From assembly GCF_035967765.1 (NCBI RefSeq), contig NZ_JAYWIT010000001.1: a DNA stretch of 64,000 nucleotides. One strand, written 5' to 3'. Made by a program: the position numbers and the translations under genes. Shown piece after piece: positions 1 through 7,906 of this stretch. The notes beneath the pieces are model-generated. The model was not told where the DNA came from. It searched no databases and saw only the letters and a list, made by a program, of their open reading frames with translations. Within the stretch, counting starts at the first letter, position 1, and each line of letters starts with the position of its first letter. The DNA is from Conexibacter stalactiti (GTDB taxonomy: Bacteria > Actinomycetota > Thermoleophilia > Solirubrobacterales > Solirubrobacteraceae).

Positions 1-321
1 CTGGCCCCCGACGGTCGTACGCGCCGGCAGCACCTCGGCGCCGGCGAACGCCGCGCGGTAGGCAGCGTCCATCCCGGCGAAGTCGTCGATCGCTCTGAGG
101 AAGACGCCGCACTTGACGACGTCGGCGAGCGAGGCGCCGGCCGCGACCAGGATCGCCTCCAGGTTGCGCAGCGTCAGCGCGGTCTCCTGCTCGATCGTGC
201 CGGGCCTGTAGGCGCCGTCGGCGAGCGGTCCCTGCCCGGAGACGTGCACGAACCGCCCTTCGGCGATCACGCCCGGCGAGTAGGCCCCGGTCGGCGAGCC
301 TCCGTCAACAGCTTGCTTCAC
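1..321 (-). CDS. RidA/YjgF-family protein (3' end beyond window)
   Basis: The visible 107 codons read VKQAVDGGSPTGAYSPG and continue through FVHVSGQGPLADG and NLEAILVAAGASLADVVK, the classic RidA/YER057c/UK114 pattern. Known members hydrolyse reactive enamine/imine intermediates released by PLP enzymes. The start is GTG at 321, overlapping the stop of the upstream amidohydrolase (GTGA), so it is the eighth gene of the operon. A RidA beside a PLP-dependent enzyme fits deamination of 2-aminoacrylate-like intermediates or direct deaminase use in the pathway. About 20 residues including the usual C-terminal Arg/Glu active-site region lie outside the window, so catalytic competence cannot be judged. 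Confidence 0.88.
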   Translation of the reverse strand, partial: MKQAVDGGSPTGAYSPGVIAEGRFVHVSGQGPLADGAYRPGTIEQETALTLRNLEAILVAAGASLADVVKCGVFLRAIDDFAGMDAAYRAAFAGAEVLPARTTVGGQ

Positions 322-1481
322 TGCCGTCCCTCCTTCAGCGCTTCATGCACGATGACCCCTGCGCGCACCGTCAGCGCCGTGCGCAGGCGCCGGCTGCCCT
401 CGAACGTGCCGCCGCGCGTGTCCGCGTAGGCGACCGGACCTGCGACGAGCTCGAACGCGGCCACGTCGGCGGGTGCCCCGACGCGCAATGTACCGACGCC
501 GTCAGCCGCCATCCCCGCGTGCAGCGCCGGCTTCAGCGTGGCGCAGGCGAGCACCTCCTCCAGCTCCATCCCGAGCGCGAGGAACTTCGACATCACCGTC
601 GGCAGGTCGCCGACGGCGTCGAGCGAGTAGGCGTGCACGTCGCTGGAGATCGTGTCGGGGCGGAAGCCGGCCGCCAGCATCTCGGTCGCGACCTCGGCGT
701 CGAAGGCCGACATGCCGTGCGCGACGTCGAAGACGACGCCGCGCTCGCGCGCCTCCAGCACTGACTCGCGAACGCGGCCGCCGACCGACAGACGGTTGTC
801 CTCGAAGCCGGTGTAGCAGTGCGTCAGCACGTCGCCCTTGCGCAGCGTCGCCATGATCTCGTCGCTGCCGGGCGGCGCCGGCCCGAGGTGGACCATCAGC
901 GGCAGCCCGAGCGTGTCGGCGACGCGGCGGGCGCGGTGCATCGGCTCCGCTCCAGAGCGACCGACGACGTTGCCGGAGGCGCGCACCTTGATCCCGATCA
1001 CGCGATCGGCGTGCTCGCGCGCGCCGGCGAGGCAGACGTCCTCGTTCGCGTAGGCGAGGTTCTCCAGCTCGCCCGCGAGCAGGATCGAGGTCGCGCCGAT
1101 CGAGGAGATGTTGAGGAAGGCGCGCACGCGCGTGCCGGCGCGGTCGATCGTGCCGCGGCGGAAGGCGCCGAACAGGTGCGCGCCGGCGCTGCCGGTGTCG
1201 ACGAAGGTCGTCGTGCCGGATGGCGGGCCGACGACGTCGGGGTCGACGCCGAGGTCCTGGCCGACGAAGACGTGCGCGTGCAGGTCGACGAGGCCGGGCG
1301 TCACCAGCAGCCCGGCGCAGTCGACCGCGCGCGTCCCTTCCGGCAGCGACAGCGCCTCGCCGACCGCGGCGACGCGCCCGTCCACCAGCAGCACGTCGGC
1401 GCGCCGCAGCGCGCCGTGACCGCCGGCACCCGCCGCTTCCGGGTCGTAGACCTCGCCGCCATGGAGGAGCAGTGCGTCCAC
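318..1481 (-). CDS. Amidohydrolase/deacetylase family metallohydrolase
   Basis: 387 residues from a GTG start. The amidohydrolase-superfamily TIM barrel is visible: metal-binding DLHAHVF near residue 67, candidate carbamylated Lys in GIKVRAS, His in MVHLGPAPPG and LTHCYTGF, and the late Asp/His in SSDVHAY; the C-terminal small domain VGTLRVGAPADVAAFEL is typical of dihydroorotase/deacetylase relatives. It resembles the EF_0837-type deacetylases that co-occur with SelA-like PLP enzymes, and a SelA-like gene sits two genes upstream. Likely role: hydrolysis of an amide or N-acyl group on the imported compound. Substrate unknown. Three bases separate it from the SDR and it overlaps the RidA gene. 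Confidence 0.85.
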   Translation of the reverse strand: MDALLLHGGEVYDPEAAGAGGHGALRRADVLLVDGRVAAVGEALSLPEGTRAVDCAGLLVTPGLVDLHAHVFVGQDLGVDPDVVGPPSGTTTFVDTGSAGAHLFGAFRRGTIDRAGTRVRAFLNISSIGATSILLAGELENLAYANEDVCLAGAREHADRVIGIKVRASGNVVGRSGAEPMHRARRVADTLGLPLMVHLGPAPPGSDEIMATLRKGDVLTHCYTGFEDNRLSVGGRVRESVLEARERGVVFDVAHGMSAFDAEVATEMLAAGFRPDTISSDVHAYSLDAVGDLPTVMSKFLALGMELEEVLACATLKPALHAGMAADGVGTLRVGAPADVAAFELVAGPVAYADTRGGTFEGSRRLRTALTVRAGVIVHEALKEGRQ

Positions 1482-1484
1482 CGG

Positions 1485-2243
1485 CTACATCCCCAGCAGT
1501 TCGCCGCCGTCGACGACGAGGTCCTGCATCACGATGTGGGCGGCGCCGGGCGACAGCAGGAAGCGCGTCGCGACGGCGATGTCCTCGACGCGGCCGACAC
1601 GGCCGGTCGGGATCCGCGGCCGCAGCGCGACGGCGCTGCCGGCGGCGAGGTCGTCGACGGAGGAGTGGTCGCTCTGCAGCTCGCGCATCATCGGCGTGTC
1701 GGTCGGGCCGGGCGAGACGGTGTTGATCCGCACGCCGTCGCCGGCGACTTCCATCGCGAGCACCCTCAGCGCCTGTCGCAGCCCGGCCTTCGAGGCCGAG
1801 TAGGCGGCCTGCCGCATCCGCGGCATGCGCGCGGCGATCGACGCGATCCCGACGATCGCGCCGCCGTCGCCGGCCGCCATCTCGCCGGCGTACAGCCGCG
1901 CGGCGTGGAAGCAGCCGACGAGGTTGACGCGCAGGATCCGCTCCATCTCGTCGCGTTCCAGCTCCAGCGACGGCGCGGCGCTGAAGACGCCGCCCGGGAT
2001 CGCAACGCGCGTCGCGTCGCGGCTGGCGTCGAACAGCGCCTGCACCGACGCGGCGTCGGCGAGGTCGACCGGCAGCGCGACGGTCTCCGCGTCCGCCGAG
2101 GCCGCGCTCGCCGTCTCCTGCGCGAGCGCCTCGTCGATGTCAGCGACGATCAGCCGCTCGACGCCCTCGTCGCGCGCCAGCTCGATCGCGATCGCGCGTC
2201 CGATCCCACGCCCCCCGCCGACCACTACCGCCGTCCCGGTCAT
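1485..2243 (-). CDS. SDR-family NAD(P)-dependent oxidoreductase
   Basis: 252 residues. Classical short-chain dehydrogenase: cofactor motif VVVGGGRGIGRAIAIEL at the N-terminus, an acidic residue after beta-2 (IVADID) favouring NAD, catalytic Ser in GIASIAARMP, and YSASK for Tyr and Lys. The NNAG motif is replaced by AIPGGVFSA, as in some divergent SDRs. The start ATG at 2243 overlaps the stop of the SelA-like gene (ATGA), implying translational coupling. In this operon it probably oxidises or reduces a hydroxyl/keto group of the substrate made by the neighbouring hydrolases. The substrate cannot be read from the sequence. Confidence 0.85.
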   Translation of the reverse strand: MTGTAVVVGGGRGIGRAIAIELARDEGVERLIVADIDEALAQETASAASADAETVALPVDLADAASVQALFDASRDATRVAIPGGVFSAAPSLELERDEMERILRVNLVGCFHAARLYAGEMAAGDGGAIVGIASIAARMPRMRQAAYSASKAGLRQALRVLAMEVAGDGVRINTVSPGPTDTPMMRELQSDHSSVDDLAAGSAVALRPRIPTGRVGRVEDIAVATRFLLSPGAAHIVMQDLVVDGGELLGM

Positions 2244-3472
2244 GCCTCCGTGTCCTTCCTGTCCATGGTCTGAGTCGAAGTTCTCGGCGCCGCGCGCAGC
2301 ACCCGGGCGAGCGCGGTCGCGACGACCGCCGCCTCACCCTCCCGCAGGTGCGTCGGCGTGACGCGCAGCAGCCCGCGCCAGGCGAGCGCCTCGTCGAGCG
2401 CGATCGCCGGCTCGCCGTCGGCGAGCGTGCGCACGACGTCGTAGGCGGTGCGGCCGAGTGCCGCCTCGTCGAGCGCCAGCTCGGCGACCGGCCAGCCGCG
2501 CTCGCGGCCGCCGGTGGGCAGCAGACGGGCGTCGACGCCGGTGATCCCGGCGCAGGCGTCGACGACCGCAAGCGCGTCGGCACGCCAGTGCGCCTGGTCG
2601 GCGGCGTGGTCGCGGGCGGCATAGGCGCGCAGCGCGGCGAGCAGGCCGGCGATCTCCTCCTTGCCGACCTTCAACGCGCGGCCGATCCCCTGGTGCGGCG
2701 GACCCGCGACGGTGCCGTCGGCGATCAGCGGCGCGCCGTGCCAGGTCTCGATCCGCACGTCCTGGTCCTGCTGCTGCAGCGCGACCGAGCGGATCAGGTC
2801 GGCGCGGCCGTAGAGGAAGCCGGAGGCGGCCGGGCCGGCGATCCACTTGCCGCCGCTGACGGCGACGAGGTCGACGCCGAGCGCGGCGAACCGTCTGAGG
2901 TTCTCCAACGGCGGCACCGCCAGCGAGGCGTCGAGGATCACCGGCACCCCGCGCGCGTGCGCGATCGCGACGACCTGCTCCAGCGGCAGCGCGTTGGCGC
3001 CGCTGTTGGAGAAGTAGGCGACGGCGGCGGTGCGCTCGCCGATCGCCGCGTCCAGCTCGTAGGGGAAGGTGAGGTCGGGGAAGCCGATCTCGACCAGCCG
3101 CGCGCCGGCGGTCCGCAGCGCGTGGTCGTAGCCGATCCGCTGGCCGCGGTGCACGACGATCTCGTCGCGCGCGCCGCGCGCGTCCGGCAGCCGGTTCATC
3201 AGCGCCGGGTCGTCGCCGGCGATGCAGGCGGCGGCCGCCAGCAGCAGCGCGCCGGCGGCGCCGTTGGTGACGTACGCGGCCTCGGCGCCCGCGAGCGCTG
3301 CGATCTCGGCGCCGGCGGCGGCCTGCAGCTCATGCATCCGCACGTAGGCGCCGGCCGCCTCGCGCATCGCGTCGAGCACCTCCGGCGCGAGCACGCCGGA
3401 GCCGAGCCGCGTCGCGGGGCCGACCGCGTTGATCAGCGGGCGGACGCCGAGGCTGTCGAGCAGTCCGCTCAC
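2240..3472 (-). CDS. SelA-like PLP-dependent enzyme (aminotransferase class V fold)
   Basis: 410 residues, starting at GTG 3472 (VSGLLDSLGVRPLINAVG), which overlaps the stop of the upstream gene; longer readings of this frame run into the hydrolase in another frame and are not used. The PLP Lys is in VSGGKWIAGP, matching the SelA-like family (selenocysteine synthase relatives, including D-glucosaminate-6-phosphate ammonia-lyase). The Gly-rich TNGAAGALLLAAAA stretch binds the cofactor phosphate. There is no other selenium gene nearby, so a tRNA-dependent role is unlikely; a lyase or deaminase acting on an amino-sugar acid or amino acid is more plausible. The adjacent RidA-type gene fits an enamine product. 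Confidence 0.82.
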   Translation of the reverse strand: MSGLLDSLGVRPLINAVGPATRLGSGVLAPEVLDAMREAAGAYVRMHELQAAAGAEIAALAGAEAAYVTNGAAGALLLAAAACIAGDDPALMNRLPDARGARDEIVVHRGQRIGYDHALRTAGARLVEIGFPDLTFPYELDAAIGERTAAVAYFSNSGANALPLEQVVAIAHARGVPVILDASLAVPPLENLRRFAALGVDLVAVSGGKWIAGPAASGFLYGRADLIRSVALQQQDQDVRIETWHGAPLIADGTVAGPPHQGIGRALKVGKEEIAGLLAALRAYAARDHAADQAHWRADALAVVDACAGITGVDARLLPTGGRERGWPVAELALDEAALGRTAYDVVRTLADGEPAIALDEALAWRGLLRVTPTHLREGEAAVVATALARVLRAAPRTSTQTMDRKDTEA

Positions 3473-4419
3473 AGCCCGACCCGAGCCAAGTCCCACGCGA
3501 ACGCCTTCGCCGGGTTCTCGACCGTCATCGTGTGGATCTGCTCCTCGCTGACGCCGCGCTCGCGCAGCATCGGCATGAAGGTGACGATCACGTTGTCGTA
3601 GCCGCAGCCGTCGTAGAAGGCGAGCTGGCCCAGCTCGCAGATGTCGTTCGACAGCATGATCTGGCCGACGAGTCCTTCCGCGCACAGCCCCGCGACGTTG
3701 TCGGCGCGCACCGACAGCGGCGCGTAGCCGCCGATGAAGGCGAGGTTGTCGACGTCGAGCCAGGCGCCGCGCTCGGCGATCGGCAGCCAGTGGCGGATGC
3801 CGGGCCGGTCGCCGAGGTGGGAGATGATCACCCTGCTCGGGTCGACGCCCTCCTCGCCGAGCAGGTCGATCTGCTCCAGCGCCAGCTCGCCCCAGTGGGT
3901 CGTGTGGGTCATGATCGGGATCCCGGTGCGCGTGTGCGCGCGACCGGCGGCGCGGAAGACGCGCTCCTGCGCCGGTGTCACGTGGTGGCGCTCGGTCCCG
4001 ATCTCGCCGATGAAGCCCGGCCGCACGCCGGTCCCGTCGACGCCGTCGACGATCTCGGCGACGAGCCGCTCGGCGAGCTGGTCGGGCAGCTCCTCCTGGA
4101 CGTAGTCGGGGTAGACGCGCTCGCGGTACCAGCCCGCGCCCATCACGACGTTGACGCCGGTGCGCTCGCTGATCCGCTTCAGCGCGGCGGGGTCGCGCGC
4201 GAGCCCGATGTTGGTCGGGTCGCAGATCGTGCCGCCGCCGGCCGCCTTGTAGCGGGCGACCTCGGCGACGGCCAGCTCCTCGTCGTCGAGGATCGCGTCG
4301 TACAGCTCGCGGATCCCCCACCCGTCGACGAGGATGTGGTCGTGACTGAGCGTGATGCCCATCTGCTCGGGCGCGATCGGCCCGAGCACGGTCATGACGC
4401 GGTCGTTGCTGCTGCTCAT
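3469..4419 (-). CDS. Phosphotriesterase-family (Php-like) metal-dependent hydrolase
   Basis: 316 residues from ATG 4419, chosen because it gives the family N-terminus (MTVLGPIAPEQMGITLSHDH) and overlaps the permease stop (ATGA). The binuclear metal site is readable: SHDH near residue 25, Glu in GFIGEIGTE as the bridging residue (Glu as in Php rather than carbamylated Lys of phosphotriesterase), His in MTHTTHWG and ISHLGDRPG, and Asp in MLSNDICELG. Characterised relatives are lactonases as often as phosphotriesterases. In a sugar-importer operon a lactonase or cyclic amide/ester hydrolase role is the better guess. Cytoplasmic; no signal peptide. Confidence 0.86.
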   Translation of the reverse strand: MSSSNDRVMTVLGPIAPEQMGITLSHDHILVDGWGIRELYDAILDDEELAVAEVARYKAAGGGTICDPTNIGLARDPAALKRISERTGVNVVMGAGWYRERVYPDYVQEELPDQLAERLVAEIVDGVDGTGVRPGFIGEIGTERHHVTPAQERVFRAAGRAHTRTGIPIMTHTTHWGELALEQIDLLGEEGVDPSRVIISHLGDRPGIRHWLPIAERGAWLDVDNLAFIGGYAPLSVRADNVAGLCAEGLVGQIMLSNDICELGQLAFYDGCGYDNVIVTFMPMLRERGVSEEQIHTMTVENPAKAFAWDLARVGL

Positions 4420-5345
4420 CGAACACTCCCGCGGGCGAGCCCGCTGACGATGTAGCGCTGGAAGACGACGGCGATCAGCACCGGTGGGATGAGGCTGAAG
4501 ATCGACGCCGCGGCCAACGTGGTCCACGAGAACTGCTGCAGGTTCTGCAAGCCCGCCACGACCGGCGGCACGGTCAGCTCGTTGGTCAGCACGAGCGCGT
4601 AGAAGAACTCGCTCCACGCTTCGAGGAAGACGAGCAGTCCGGCCGCGATCAACCCCGGCCGCGCGAGCGGCAGGACGATCGAGATCAGGCACTTCAGGCG
4701 CGACGCGCCGTCGAGCATCGCTGCCTCCTCCAGCTCCTTCGGCACGCTGTCGAAGTACGACTTCAACAGCCAGATCGCCAACGGCAGCGTGAAGACGAGG
4801 TAGCTGATGATCAGCGCGGGCGCGGTGTTCAACAGCTCCGTCTTGCGGAAGAAGACGAAGAACGGCGAGACGATCGCGATCGCCGGCACGACGCGCGAGG
4901 CGAGCAGGCCGAGGTAGGCGATCTTCGCGCCGCGGAAGGGGTAGCGCGAGAAGGCGTACGCCGCCGCCCCGCCGACGACGAGGTTGATCAGGACGACCAC
5001 CAGCCCGACGAGCACGCTGCGGCCCATCGCCGGCATCAGCCGCTCGACGGCGTTGGTGCTCGAGGCGGTCACGCCGGCGCCGGCATCGTCGGCGAACGGC
5101 GTCGAGTCGCCTTGCAGGATCGCCGTGTAGTTCTTCAGCGTCGGCTCCTGCGGGATCCAGTGGTACGGCACGCTGCCGACCTCGGAGGGCTTCATGAAGC
5201 TGGAGGCGATCGTGAAGTAGAGCGGGAAGAGGACCCAGATCGCGAACAGCAGGACGCCGATGTAGATCAGGCACTGCCGCACGGTGTTGCGTCTCTTCGG
5301 GCGGCGTCTGCGCATCGGCGCCGCGCCTGCTGCGACGGCACTCAT
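4416..5345 (-). CDS. Carbohydrate ABC transporter permease (MalG/CUT1 type)
   Basis: 309 residues from ATG 5345. A basic N-terminus (RRRRPKRRNT) precedes a first membrane helix (CLIYIGVLLFAIWVLF); about five further helices follow. The cytoplasmic EAA loop that docks the ATPase is clear: EELEEAAMLDGASRLK followed by IVLPLARPG. This is the MalG-like partner of the permease encoded just upstream, with which it overlaps by 4 bases. An insertion between helices 1 and 2 (GDSTPFADDAGAGVTASSTN) is longer than in most MalG proteins. No ATPase gene lies in the operon, so a shared MsiK-like ATPase elsewhere is presumably used. Confidence 0.92.
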   Translation of the reverse strand: MSAVAAGAAPMRRRRPKRRNTVRQCLIYIGVLLFAIWVLFPLYFTIASSFMKPSEVGSVPYHWIPQEPTLKNYTAILQGDSTPFADDAGAGVTASSTNAVERLMPAMGRSVLVGLVVVLINLVVGGAAAYAFSRYPFRGAKIAYLGLLASRVVPAIAIVSPFFVFFRKTELLNTAPALIISYLVFTLPLAIWLLKSYFDSVPKELEEAAMLDGASRLKCLISIVLPLARPGLIAAGLLVFLEAWSEFFYALVLTNELTVPPVVAGLQNLQQFSWTTLAAASIFSLIPPVLIAVVFQRYIVSGLARGSVR

Positions 5346-6325
5346 GCGTTGCCCTCCGTCACGTCGCCGGAGCGGTAGAGCAGCTTCACGAACAGCAGCC
5401 CGATCAGCAGCGCCACGACGCCGAGCACGACCGCGACGGCCGAGCCCATGCCGACGTTGGTGTACACGAACAGCTGCTGGTAGAGGAAGATCGACAGCAC
5501 CTCCGTCGCGTTGCCGGGGCCGCCCTGCGTCAACGCGTAGATCACGTCGAACTGCATGAAGCCGAAGATCACGTTGATGACGATCACGACGACGATCACG
5601 GGCTTCAGCCACGGCAGCGTGATCAGCCGCAGCCGCTGCCACGCGGTCGCGCCGTCGACCTTGGCGGCCTCCGGCAGCTCGTGCGGGATCGTCTGCAGGC
5701 CGGCGAGGAACAGCAGCGCCGCGAACGACGCCTGCCGCCACGCGGCAGCGAGCACGGAGATGATGAGCGCGCCGGTGTCGGTCGACAGCCACGCCTTGTA
5801 CTCGTCGATGACGCCGAGCTGGTAGAGCGCGCCGTTGAGGGCGCCGACGTCGCCGTCGGCGAACCACTTCCAGATGATGCCGGCGATCACCCACGGGCAG
5901 GCCCACGGGACGATCAGCAGCGTGCGCGCCAGCCAGCGGCCGCGGAAGCGCTCGTTCAGCAGCAGCGCGAAGGCGAGCCCCAGCAGCGTCGAGACGAGCA
6001 GGAAGAGGACGGCGTAGAGGGAGGTCAGCCACAGCGAGTGGATGAAGTCCGGGTTCTTGAACAGCAGCTCGAAGTTTCTGAGCCCGACCCATCTCGTGTC
6101 GCCGTTGAGCGCGACTCTCTGGAGGCTGTAGACGACGGTCTGGATCGCGGGCCAGGCGATCAGCCCGAGCACGACGACCATCGCCGGCAGCGCGAGGTAG
6201 AGGCCGAAGCGGCGGTCGGCCGCGGCGCGGCGCGAGCGCCGCCGCGCTCGCGCCCGCAGCTCACGCGGCCGGGGGGATTCGGACGGGCGGCCGGGGACCG
6301 CCGGGCTGTCAGCCTGCGGCGGCAA
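5342..6325 (-). CDS. Carbohydrate ABC transporter permease (MalF/CUT1 type)
   Basis: 327 residues. The only start giving an intact first helix is TTG at 6325, overlapping the binding-protein gene by 17 bases. An Arg-rich cytoplasmic leader (RARARRRSRRAAADRRF) precedes helix 1 (LYLALPAMVVVLGLIAWPAI). The EAA motif reads HELPEAAKVDGATAWQ followed by ITLPWLKPV, typical of sugar importers of the MalF/UgpA branch. It forms the heterodimeric channel with the next gene product and receives substrate from the lipoprotein encoded upstream. The start codon is uncertain; no ATG or GTG is available before the first helix. Confidence 0.91.
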   Translation of the reverse strand: MPPQADSPAVPGRPSESPRPRELRARARRRSRRAAADRRFGLYLALPAMVVVLGLIAWPAIQTVVYSLQRVALNGDTRWVGLRNFELLFKNPDFIHSLWLTSLYAVLFLLVSTLLGLAFALLLNERFRGRWLARTLLIVPWACPWVIAGIIWKWFADGDVGALNGALYQLGVIDEYKAWLSTDTGALIISVLAAAWRQASFAALLFLAGLQTIPHELPEAAKVDGATAWQRLRLITLPWLKPVIVVVIVINVIFGFMQFDVIYALTQGGPGNATEVLSIFLYQQLFVYTNVGMGSAVAVVLGVVALLIGLLFVKLLYRSGDVTEGNA

Positions 6326-7706
6326 AGTTCTTCGCGTCGTCCGCCAGCGAGGAGATCGTGTCCTTCACGCTCGCCTGTCCCAGCAGCATCGCCTGCACGC
6401 GGTCGCCGACCTTCGTCGCGAACGACGAGTACCACGGCAGCACGCGCGCGGGCACGACCTGCGAGGTCTCGAACGCTCTCTGCAGCTCGGGCAGGTCGAA
6501 GTAGTCGGGGAAGGCGGCTCTGAAGTCCGGATCCTGGAAGAGGCCCGGGTAGGGGCCGAGCAGCGCGGCCGACTCGGCCCACGAGATGAACGTGCCGTAG
6601 CGGCCGTCCTTGTCCTTCCAGCCGTAGAACTTGAGCAGCTCCCACGCTCTGTCGGCGCGGCCGCCCTCGGCCGAGGTGCCCATCTGCACGACCTCGCCGA
6701 TCTGCAGCGACTCGCCGGAGCTGCCGGGGATCCGGTAGCTCATCGTCACGTTTCTCGACTGCGGCCCTCTCGCGTTGCGGATCTCCTTGAGGAAGTAGTG
6801 GTGCAGGGTGAAGAAGCTCGAGGTCCCTTGCGCCATCGCCGCGACGTGCTTGCCCGGGTCGTCGGTGAGGATCGACTTGGCGGTCATCCCGTCCTGGTAC
6901 ATCGAGACCCACCAGTCGAAGATCGCCTCCGTCTTGGGGTCGTCCTGGAAGGTCGGGTTGCCCTCGTCGTCGAACGGCACGACGCCCTCGGAGACGAGGT
7001 AGAGCGTGAAGTACTCCTCCGAGAACTGCTTCGTCCAGTAGGCGGCGTACGGCGCGCGGACGCCGTCGGCCTTGAGCTTCTCGCACTGGTCGTAGATGTC
7101 GCTGTACGACTCCGGCGGGGCGCTGAAGCCGGCTCTTCTGAGCTGCGCCTCGTTGTACATCAGCAGGTGCACGGCCGAGAAGTACGGCACCGAGACGATG
7201 CGGCCGTCGGGCAGCTTGTGCCGCGCGGCGGAGGTCTCGAACATGTCGGCGAGCATCTCGTCGACGCCCGGGAGGTCGTTCAGCTCCTTCGCCCAGCCGG
7301 CGTCGACGAACTTCGTCGAGTTGTACGCGAAGTTGTAGTAGGCGTCGATCTCCTGACCGCCCTGCAGGCGCGTCTGGATCGCGGGGCCGTAGCCGATGTT
7401 GGGGATCAGCGTGAGGTCGACCTCGTTGCCGTACTGCTGCTGGAAGGCTCTGAGGTTCTCTCTGATCTGGTCGGGATAGGCCTCCCACGCGGTCATCGCG
7501 AGCGCGCCGGTGTAGGCGTCCCCGCCACCGCCGGTGCCGGTCCCGGTGCCCGCCGAGGCGCCGTCGTCGTCGCTGCTGCCGCAGGCGGCGAGCGCGCCCA
7601 TCAGCGGCAGCGAGAGACCGGCCGCGGCGGCGCCGCGCAGCAGCGATCTGCGCGAGACGCGCAGACCCTCGTCGGCGCGTGCGCCGTCCTGATGCTCCTC
7701 GTGCAT
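6309..7706 (-). CDS. Extracellular solute-binding lipoprotein (family 1, sugar ABC importer)
   Basis: 465 residues. The N-terminus carries a twin-arginine-like signal (VSRRSLLRGAAAAGLSLPL) ending in the lipobox LAAC, then a Ser/Gly/Asp-rich spacer typical of actinobacterial lipoproteins. The remainder matches family 1 sugar-binding proteins (ALAMTAWEAYPDQIRENLRAF; later GQASVKDTISSLADDAKNF). First gene of the operon; 200 bases upstream separate it from a divergent gene and contain the operator-like repeats. Many Arg codons are AGA, as in other exported proteins of this window. The ligand is unknown; a carbohydrate or carbohydrate-like compound is inferred from the importer class. Confidence 0.92.
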   Translation of the reverse strand: MHEEHQDGARADEGLRVSRRSLLRGAAAAGLSLPLMGALAACGSSDDDGASAGTGTGTGGGGDAYTGALAMTAWEAYPDQIRENLRAFQQQYGNEVDLTLIPNIGYGPAIQTRLQGGQEIDAYYNFAYNSTKFVDAGWAKELNDLPGVDEMLADMFETSAARHKLPDGRIVSVPYFSAVHLLMYNEAQLRRAGFSAPPESYSDIYDQCEKLKADGVRAPYAAYWTKQFSEEYFTLYLVSEGVVPFDDEGNPTFQDDPKTEAIFDWWVSMYQDGMTAKSILTDDPGKHVAAMAQGTSSFFTLHHYFLKEIRNARGPQSRNVTMSYRIPGSSGESLQIGEVVQMGTSAEGGRADRAWELLKFYGWKDKDGRYGTFISWAESAALLGPYPGLFQDPDFRAAFPDYFDLPELQRAFETSQVVPARVLPWYSSFATKVGDRVQAMLLGQASVKDTISSLADDAKNFAAAG

Positions 7707-7758
7707 CCCTCTTCCCTTTCGTAGTTCCTCAGCGCGACAGCGGGGGAGCTCCGAATCA

Positions 7759-7776
7759 GATTCTCATACGTGAATC
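7759..7776. promoter_or_regulatory. Operator-like repeat, site 1 (upstream of sugar-importer operon)
   Basis: GATTCTCATACGTGAATC, an 18-bp inverted repeat with perfect GATTC/GAATC ends, located 53 bp upstream of the binding-protein start. A weaker copy on the opposite strand (CATACAAGAATT) follows at 7779-7790. The same core recurs exactly 100 bp away in front of the divergent gene and again before the dehydrogenase at 10946. Probably a repressor site; the regulator is not in the window. Confidence 0.6.
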
Positions 7777-7858
7777 TGAATTCTTGTATGGATATTCTTA
7801 CCCACCGCGTGCACCGAGCGCAAGGGTTCACCGTGAAAATTTCTCACTGGAGAATCCA

Positions 7859-7876
7859 GATACTCATACTTGAATC
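7859..7876. promoter_or_regulatory. Operator-like repeat, site 2 (upstream of MBL-fold gene)
   Basis: GATACTCATACTTGAATC differs from site 1 at two of 18 positions and lies 31 bp before the ATG at 7907. A separate hairpin-like repeat TTCTC-ACTG-GAGAA is at 7841-7854. The 3' half (TTGAAT) could be a -35 element, which would place the repressor over the promoter. Confidence 0.58.
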
Positions 7877-7906
7877 GTTGGGTGACGTCCAGATAGGGTC
7901 CGCGCC

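Noticed and set aside
2240..3472. Selenocysteine synthase (SelA)
   Set aside because: Only fold-level similarity around the PLP Lys; no selB, selC or selD nearby and the gene is in a sugar-catabolic operon.
2240..4426. 728-codon frame covering the SelA-like gene and more
   Set aside because: Its first 318 codons are the Php-like hydrolase in another frame; the real start is GTG 3472.
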